From positions 62,001 to 126,000 of the forward strand of contig WNNJ02000965.1 of the NCBI GenBank assembly GCA_012934845.2: a stretch of DNA of 64,000 nucleotides, given 5' to 3'. This DNA comes from Pomphorhynchus laevis. Lineage: Eukaryota; Acanthocephala; Palaeacanthocephala; Echinorhynchida; Pomphorhynchidae. Below the pieces are notes generated by a model. It did no database searches, was not told the origin of the DNA, and was given only the letters and a program-made list of their open reading frames with translations. The translations under genes were made by a program, and so were the position numbers. The first letter of the stretch is position 1; every line of letters begins with the position of its first letter. Shown here piece after piece: positions 57,561 to 64,000 of this stretch.

Positions 57561-59030
57561 TTGATTCTTAAATGGGTGAACAATCAATTTATAATAAATA
57601 TGAACACAATTCACGGGATATGTCGAGATGTGACATATTGTAAATTAGAATTAATAGAAATATTACAAAGAAAAAATACCTTTTATTTTTAAATTATCGA
57701 ATGTTTCTAAAAAACTTAAATTAAAATAAGCAATTATTGTGATCCATTATTTAATAAATTATAAATTTATTACTCGTTAATTAATTATTATTTAATGATT
57801 AATTATTTGATTAATTATTATTTATCATTATTAATTATTATACATAATAACGGAAATTTACAATAAGTTACATTAACATAAAGTTAGAAGCAAACACTTA
57901 TGGAATATAATATAAACACTTACTTAGGAATATTTAAACGTTAAACGGCATGTTAGTCTTTTTATATGTGGCAAATGGTTATGGATCTAATTGAACAGCA
58001 TTCTGAACCTTTTCTGTTAGATTAATAATATAATTATATGATCATAAGTATAAAATATGTAAATGGAATGAACGATCTATGTAATATTAGGTTTCGGTCT
58101 TCACGAATCCATTTATTCATTAAAACTGCAAACGCAATAAAAGAAAACTAGATTAAAATCAGGTTTTAGATTGAACGATCATTTTTATAATATAATAAGA
58201 AATATTTGATTTATGTATAATATAATATTAGATATATAGTATTAGTATATAATATTATGGCCAGAAACTGTTGTCGTACGACTCACAACAGGCTATGTTT
58301 TAGCCAGATCCCGTTGTCACATGGCTCTGGCTAAGAAAGTTGACATCCATTTCAGGTTTATGTTTGTAATTTGTAAAATAAAGGCATATTGTATTGTATA
58401 ATATAAATATTTATTTTAAATAATAAATATATATTATATTTATATTTCTTTATAAATATATTTTTTCTATCGTTAAATCAAAACTTTTACATTATCACTT
58501 AAAGTACGAAGTAATAAAAAACAATCACGAAGTAATAAATCACTAAGTAAAAATAATCATGAAATAAAAAATAATCACAAAGTTTAAAATGAAAATAATG
58601 TATCAAGTCAAAATTTTCGTATTGCTAAAAATTGATAGCAAAATTGAGAGCAAAATCTAAAACCAATTATATTTTTGCAATAAAATCGTTAAAATCGTCA
58701 AAATTACGTTACTAAAACCAATTTTAAAATTTCATAATTGAAATTTATGAAAACAATTTCAGAAATTAAATTCAAATTTCGTAATTGAAGTAAAAAAAAT
58801 GCCTTACAATTCTAATAATTTAAATAGTGAAAATTGTTACAAATTTTTTGATTGCTCAAAAAATCAAGGTGCAATATTTGGAGAATATGATTTAAAATTT
58901 TCAATTTATAAAAATTTGTGCGTTTTAATTACGAAATTAAATTAAAAAAAATTAGAACAAAATCTAATTTGTGATTGTCATATTATCATATTGTCAGATA
59001 ATTTTAATAGAGCTGCCTGTAAACGTTTGT
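57561..59030. other. Intergenic, AT-rich
   Basis: No gene seen. 58290-58345 contains a short inverted repeat (AGCCAGA...TCTGGCT). The rest is low-complexity sequence downstream of the thiolase gene. Confidence 0.4.
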
Positions 59031-59031
59031 T

Positions 59032-60168
59032 TTATACTTTTCGTAATAAAATTGCTGACGCTCCACCACCTCCGTTGCATATTGTACAAACACCCAAATC
59101 ATTTTTATTTAATGTATGAATCATATGAACAATAATACGAGTTCCAGACATGCCAAGTGGATGCCCGATCGCTACTGCGCCACCATGAATATTTACAATA
59201 TCTCTATCAAGTTGTAACATTGAAATATTAGCCATTGCAACAGTGCTGAATGCTTCATTTATTTCCCATAATTTAATCTGATCTGAGAATTCGTCGACTT
59301 CGCGATTAAACCGTTTTGCTAACTTTTTCACAGCTAACTGTGGAGCAAGGCCAAATAACTCCGGGTCATTTGCACTGTCCGCGTAACTAACAACTTCACC
59401 GAGGACTTTCATGTTATTTTCAATTGCAAACGACTCTTTACATACAGCAATAGTAGCCGCGCCATCCCCTAGAGAGCTAGCATTAGCCGCTGTAACACTA
59501 CTTCCAAATGCAGGCTTTAACAATGGTATCTTTTCAGGTTTATATTTGCCTAGCTCTTCGTCTTTATGTAAAATATCAGCAACTAAGGCTATTTCGGATT
59601 TCATTACCCCCTCATCCCATGCTCTAATTGCACGCTCATAACTCGAAATAGCATAATCATCTTGCATTGCTCGACTAATTTCTAGACTATCAGCTAGTTG
59701 AGCATTAATTTCACCCATATGCTTTCCGGATATAGCGTCTACTAATCCCTCATTAAGTGTAGATCTTGTCATACTTTCAGCTCCAACACAAAGCACCACT
59801 TTATCCCAATAGTTTAATCGAAGTTCATTGCATGCTAGTTCAACAATTTTCATTCCAGAAGCACATACCTTATTGACGCTTGCAGATACAATATTGCTTG
59901 GTAATTTTGATTTTAAAACTATTTGCTTGTCAACGGCCTGTCCGAGACCCGAGGTCATTGCAATACCTGCATATAGGGCTTGAATATTGTTACAATCATT
60001 TGGCACATCTTTAACATATGATTGTACGCTTGCCGATGCTAACTCGATAGTCGTCAGATCTTTGTAAGCACCTTTATATGATCCAATAGGTGTTCGACTT
60101 GCATATATCAAAACCAGCCGATCATTGCAACTATCAACGCAATAAGGCTTTGTAAAATCAAATTCCAT
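59032..60168 (-). CDS. Acetyl-CoA acetyltransferase (thiolase II), intronless, 378 aa
   Basis: It condenses two acetyl-CoA into acetoacetyl-CoA, or the reverse; first step of the mevalonate pathway and last step of ketone and isoleucine breakdown. Signatures: NKVCASGMK with acyl-accepting Cys 102, GGAVAIGHPLGMSGTR with His 336, and ICNGGGGASA with catalytic Cys 364; also VTAANASSLGDGA and NEAFSTVA. It aligns from end to end with ACAT-type thiolases (about 390-395 aa). One short gap follows GAESMTR, where the family has about 15 more residues of the cap loop. No clear targeting peptide: MEFDFTKPYCVDS is not basic, so a cytosolic place is likelier than a mitochondrial one. The lack of introns contrasts with the 31 in myosin and fits a retrocopy, but no poly(A) remnant is visible and the frame is intact. 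Confidence 0.88.
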   Translation of the reverse strand: MEFDFTKPYCVDSCNDRLVLIYASRTPIGSYKGAYKDLTTIELASASVQSYVKDVPNDCNNIQALYAGIAMTSGLGQAVDKQIVLKSKLPSNIVSASVNKVCASGMKIVELACNELRLNYWDKVVLCVGAESMTRSTLNEGLVDAISGKHMGEINAQLADSLEISRAMQDDYAISSYERAIRAWDEGVMKSEIALVADILHKDEELGKYKPEKIPLLKPAFGSSVTAANASSLGDGAATIAVCKESFAIENNMKVLGEVVSYADSANDPELFGLAPQLAVKKLAKRFNREVDEFSDQIKLWEINEAFSTVAMANISMLQLDRDIVNIHGGAVAIGHPLGMSGTRIIVHMIHTLNKNDLGVCTICNGGGGASAILLRKV

Positions 60169-60640
60169 TCTTATATCTAAAAACAGTTATTATAATTTAG
60201 TAATTTTTAACAAAATTGATTGATTTTTATACATCAATTGCTATATGTGAAATTTTTAATAGTTTTTTAAAATTGACATTCACAGAAAGTAAATAACCAT
60301 TCAGTGTATGACAGAAATGCAAAGCAGTAAATATTTTCACATTGAGCAATGAAAAATAAAAATGAATCATTAAAAAGACAAGGTTGCTGCTTAAAATACA
60401 AATTAAATTGAATTGATTCAGTGATATATCAATATTAGACAAGTACATTAGTCAAAATCTTTCACATGAAATTGTAATTATTATATCATCAATTTGCGAA
60501 ACATTGCTCACTTTAAAATCACTTAACTCCGCATGTATATAGTAAGTAGAGATGTGCATCGAAAGGTTTCTTGATGCATAATGTCATCTTATTGCAGATG
60601 AAAAGTGCATCCCGAATATTTGAAAAGCTCAAGAGAAAAT
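60169..60640. other. Upstream region of the thiolase gene
   Basis: AT-rich, with no TATA-type signal that stands out from the background and no coding sequence that I trust. Confidence 0.35.
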
Positions 60641-60655
60641 GTTATGTTTTTCAGA

Positions 60656-60692
60656 TAACCTGAAGAAGACCGTAACGCCGAAACGTCGTTAA
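60656..60692 (+). ncRNA. Hammerhead-like motif, minimal type I
   Basis: UAAC, core CUGAAGA (60660-60666), a poorly paired helix II region, GAAAC (60680-60684), GUC triplet, then GUUA, which pairs exactly with UAAC (helix I). ACGU before C forms a loopless two-base-pair helix III. Helix II has decayed, so activity is doubtful. Confidence 0.4.
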
Positions 60693-60968
60693 ATTATTGT
60701 AAATTGCAGGTATTCTTCTAAGAAATGAATTATATATTAATATTAGGGTTAACTTTGAATTTTTAATTTCAAAACTAGGTCTCACCTAGTTTATTTATTT
60801 GAAATAAAAAATTCAAAAAGAATATGTATATGTATATCTTATATATATATGTATATATACGTTAGTCATTGTGTCTAACTACGGTCTGGGGTCAGTTTGT
60901 GACGCAGTTTATATAATTTTAATTTAAAACAAACCATACAACAACAAAAATTCGTTCGACAATATTTA

Positions 60969-61004
60969 GAACAAACGTTTCGGCTAACGCCTTCTTCAGT
61001 ATTC
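60969..61004 (-). ncRNA. Hammerhead-like motif in left arm
   Basis: Minus strand: GAAUA, core CUGAAGA, A, GGC-GUUA-GCC helix II, GAAACGUU, then UGUUC. The last five bases pair with GAAUA (one G-U). Same layout as the 32.6- and 60.66-kb motifs. Confidence 0.45.
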
Positions 61005-61297
61005 ACTGTGGCTCAACAAGAAATTGCACACTTACTAGCTAGTTGCGGAAGAAAGTAATAGATTTTTACTTGTTATGGCGTCATATTGGTGAAAACATAT
61101 GGTCATGACACTATGTTTCTCGATCTTGACGGGTGGTCAAGACCGAGAAACATATTAGATCGGGCAAATAATGGTTGATAAGTCATTGAATAAAAATGAC
61201 CATCCGTTTGCACCAATATGACGTCAAAGCAAGTAAAAATCTATTGCGTTCTTCCGCAACTAGCTAGTAAGTGTGTAATTTCTTGTTGAGCACCAGT

Positions 61298-61333
61298 GAA
61301 TACTGAAGAAGGCGTTAGCCGAAACGTTTGTTC
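61298..61333 (+). ncRNA. Hammerhead-like motif in right arm
   Basis: Mirror copy of the left-arm motif: GAAUA (61298-61302), CUGAAGA (61303-61309), A, GGC-GUUA-GCC, GAAAC (61321-61325), GUU, then UGUUC (61329-61333). Helix I is five base pairs. Confidence 0.45.
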
Positions 61334-61559
61334 TAAATATTGTCGAATATTTAGAACAAATATATATAACAAATATATACATATATATAATCCAGTATAT
61401 AATATATATTAAATATAATATATATTATATATATATTAAATCCAGTTCAGATATAAACTTTTGAATTATATATATAAATATATATAACCAAAAGATTGGT
61501 GTTCTTCGCCGGCACGAAATCAAAGATATTTAAAACGTTTTGTTTATTCAAACTTTTTC

Positions 61560-61932
61560 AATCTAAAATACAAGCTAATAATATTAAAACAGAAAACAAT
61601 GTCAAAAGTTAAAAAGAAAATAAAATGTGCATAAAAATCTTTTTAGAATCACTGGGTGGTCTCTTGTCGCGCCATGCGAAATGATGCTCCACATTTATTC
61701 CGTTACCTGTATCAGTCATTATTTGACCTATCCAGCGTTGCTCTCTTAGTTTTTGTATTTTGTCATTTAAAGTTTGTTCCACTACCACGCATTCAAAATC
61801 AACACTTTATTTTTCATGAAAATTAACGCAATGATTGACAACCGCATCTCGCGCTGTTAATTTATGTTTAATGTCGCTTCGTGTATTATTTAAACGTCCA
61901 TTTAAGCTTAATCCAGTCTCACCTTATGAAAT
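61560..61932 (-). mobile_element. Ordinary Penelope-type PLE: GIY-YIG endonuclease piece
   Basis: Minus strand: GETGLSLNGRLNNTRSDIKH, ARDAVVNHCVNFHEK, then WIGQIMTDTGNGINVE. This is the C-terminal GIY-YIG domain of ordinary Penelope/Poseidon-type elements (.GETg.sL..R...H..Di). It is a different lineage from the permuted PLE. The N-terminal GVIYxI part is missing. A perfect palindrome (CAGTCTCACCTTAT and its complement, 61917-61948) marks the edge where orientation flips. Confidence 0.65.
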
Positions 61933-61974
61933 AAGGTGAGACTGAGGTGGTCATAATCCAGACCTTATAAAACA

Positions 61975-62405
61975 CAACTTATAGAACAGAGTAATACCAG
62001 ACATTTAGCTTGGTACAGACACATAGATGATGTGTTTGTAGTTTGGAAAGGATCAGATAGTCACCAGACAGAGTTCACAAATCATATGAATGAATTTGGA
62101 CAATTAAAGTTTACAATTGATTTAAACAATCCTCTTAAATTCTTCGACATGATAATCTATAGAGACAGTATCGGAAAAATCCAAAAGAGGTAACAGCTAA
62201 AATTACATATGCATCCAAAAAGCAATCATCCGATGTATGTAAAGAGAAATATTATAATGAAGGCTGCTCTTCGAATAAAACGTCTATACAGCAAAAAAAG
62301 CGACGTACTCGAGGAAACTAAAAAATTAAACATTATGTTCGCATTTAAAGTCGAGAGGATACACGATGAGAGAACTCTTCACGTCATTAAGAAAAACTTT
62401 TAATA
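61975..62405 (+). mobile_element. Ordinary Penelope-type PLE: RT piece
   Basis: The plus strand reads HLAWYRHIDDVFVVWKGSDS (RT motif C), FTNHMNEFGQLKFTIDLNN, PLKFFDMIIYRDSIGK, and after a stop more Penelope-like sequence to about 62405. Probably the same element as the nuclease piece at 61.56-61.93 kb, rearranged by inversion. Confidence 0.65.
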
Positions 62406-62464
62406 TGAATGTTGGACAAACGCCATCGGGAGATAAAACTAAGAAAAACGTATATTAATTAGTG

Positions 62465-62760
62465 AGTAAAGAACCCTAATCCTTATTTTCATACATAGTC
62501 TGTTATTTATTATTCATAAAAATTAATTTTTATTTTAAATTCTAATTTTAAGATAAAACTTAATAGATAAAACTTACTTAATAAAACATTTCTTTTTTTA
62601 CTTTTGTTTTAAATTTTAACTTGATACAAATTATATAAAATCTTATATAAAAATTATTTATTATTCATAATTAATTTATTATTTAATTGTTTAATTTCCA
62701 TTCAGCATTATTTTTAATTTATATAAAATATGTCTACTAAATTAGCTGATCTGTATACTA
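62465..62760 (+). mobile_element. PLE terminal-repeat remnant
   Basis: It matches the 3' terminal repeat of the permuted PLE from ACCCTAATCCTTATT to the end motif (GTCTACTAAATTAGCTGAT), diverged and with an internal duplication. Confidence 0.6.
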
Positions 62761-63492
62761 AATTAGCTATATGGTACTCATTGTCTTTCAGCAATCAGAT
62801 ACATTTGGGATTCGATTATTATACTTAGGACTTACACGTGTTATTTTACTTTGGACTTCAACAAAAATAAGAAATTATTCTATAATTACTACATTCAAAA
62901 ATAAAAAGTTTAATAATTTTATTTATATCAAATCAAAATTTAAACGACAGTTTCCTTAATAATGGCATAACTTCATCTAATAAAAGTTACTTTTAAATAC
63001 GGTATAGTGTATTAAATACATTGTGATGATTGTATATGGGTTAATCGGCGGAGGGTTTATCAAAACGTATTAGTCAACATTAATATTCTGTTAAAAAGGA
63101 ATGAGATCAGAGCTGATTAAGATAAAGATCTTAAACAATGATCGTAAAATAGGGTTCGATAGGAGTAAAGTGATTTGGGTGAAGAATAACGTTCGTGACA
63201 TACAGGAAAGCTACCATTCAAATTATAGTTATTATGTTTATAAGGATGTGTCAATATTATAATTACATATTATACATTTTCGGTGGATGTTATGGCAACA
63301 AACATTTTAAGTTCGTGAATTTAAAATGCAAGAACCATTTTTAATGCAAAAAAGTCATAAAAATTAATGTTTCATAATAAACCCGATATTGATTTACTAA
63401 CAAATCAATTTGGAATTGTAGTTTGTCATTATAAAATATTTTATCATCGTAAGGATCAAATTATATAAAACAGTTTTAAAAAATTGCTAGAT
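62761..63492. other. Unassigned; related in part to the 190-bp repeat at 38 kb
   Basis: 63110-63200 (GATAAAGATCTTAAAC.A and following) resembles the repeats at 38.26 and 38.65 kb. The rest shows no gene. Confidence 0.35.
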
Positions 63493-64000
63493 ATATGATG
63501 AGTACCATATCGCAGAAGTTCAAACGATTACTTGAACCTCTTTTTTATTCAAAACATAAAACTGGAAATCCACAATGAACAACAAAATGAACAAAAACAA
63601 CCACAGAGATAAAAACACAACTCATAAAGATTGAACAAAAAATATTTATGAAAAAAACCATATTTGCTATTCCTAACTATTTAGATTTCAAATTTAAACC
63701 TCTAGTTACGAAAAAGGTTTCTGTTCTTTTAAACAGGGTTTCTGTTTTTTAATAACAAATATTTTGGAATTGTAGTTTGCAGTTTATTCATCATTTAAAA
63801 TTATCTACTGTTTTTAATCATTTATAAGATTAATTTTGTTTCATAAATATTTTTTGTTCAATCTTTATGAGTTGTGTTTTTATCTCTGTGGTTGGTTTTT
63901 GTTCATTTTGTTGTTCATTGTGGATTTCCAGTTTTATGTTTTGAATAAAAAAGGAGCATAACTAATCGTTTGCACTTCTGCGATATGGTACTCATCATAT
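63493..64000. mobile_element. Foldback/MITE element with about 160-bp terminal inverted repeats
   Basis: Left TIR 63493-63655 and right TIR 63838-64000 are inverted copies, beginning ATATGATGAGTACCATATCG and containing AAAACATAAAACTGGAAATC and CACAGAGATAAAAACACAAC. The inner 180 bases are AT-rich and non-coding. The right tip coincides with the window end, so the true end or target duplication cannot be seen. Confidence 0.8.

Larger units (their letters stand above)
60955..61346. mobile_element. Palindromic element with hammerhead-like ends
   Basis: Arms of about 170 bases are inverted around a centre at about 61140. Outer tips are TCGACAATATTTAGAACAAA and its complement. Each arm carries the CTGAAGA-GGCGTTAGCC-GAAACG motif. 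The inner part includes CGCAACTAGCTAGTAAGTGT and the TTGACGGGTGGTCAAGACC centre. Non-coding. Confidence 0.7.

Overview
The window is nuclear DNA of an AT-rich invertebrate animal. Evidence: a complete 32-exon muscle myosin heavy chain gene with GT-AG introns, a thiolase and a PTP1B-type phosphatase of animal type, and a dense load of retroelements (permuted and ordinary Penelope-like elements, several LINE lineages, a tRNA-derived SINE, foldback elements). Many introns are only 41-62 bp. I cannot name the phylum from sequence alone.

Layout. 0-7 kb is repeat wreckage: the 3' end of a Penelope-like element (PLE), a LINE on + with a tandem-repeat leader (1.45-4.25 kb), and a second LINE on - joined tail-to-tail (4.25-6.17 kb). 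7.2-8.46 kb (-) is an intronless PTP1B-like phosphatase whose reading frame starts straight after the end of an R2-group LINE with a restriction-like endonuclease (8.47-11.9 kb, -). 12-23 kb is a PLE nest around one intact element (about 15.39-19.38 kb, 904-codon ORF 16279-18993). That protein has its GIY-YIG nuclease in front of the reverse transcriptase, the arrangement of the Naiad/Chlamys PLE clade. A tRNA-derived SINE and a MITE lie at 13.9-14.9 kb.

24.7-44.1 kb (-) is the myosin gene. I could follow all exons with perfect phase to a 1937-residue product. Its introns are bimodal: 23 tiny ones, and 8 long ones that hold PLE terminal repeats, a MITE, a hammerhead-like motif and an antisense chitinase (GH18) exon. 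Two of the tiny introns are multiples of three with no stop codon.

44-58 kb is intergenic and full of PLE, LINE and foldback fragments. It includes a palindromic element with three copies of a recognisable type I hammerhead ribozyme, and a large 5'-truncated PLE at 55.5-57.5 kb. 59.0-60.2 kb (-) is an intronless acetyl-CoA acetyltransferase. 60.6-64 kb has more hammerhead-like motifs, a palindromic element, pieces of a second, ordinary Penelope-type PLE, and a foldback element with about 160-bp terminal inverted repeats that reaches the window edge.

The host genes show no common pathway. The most interesting material is the retroelement RNA biology: the permuted PLE, a hairpin-plus-pseudoknot conserved in its 3' UTR, and several independent hammerhead-type motifs whose helix I pairing is preserved.
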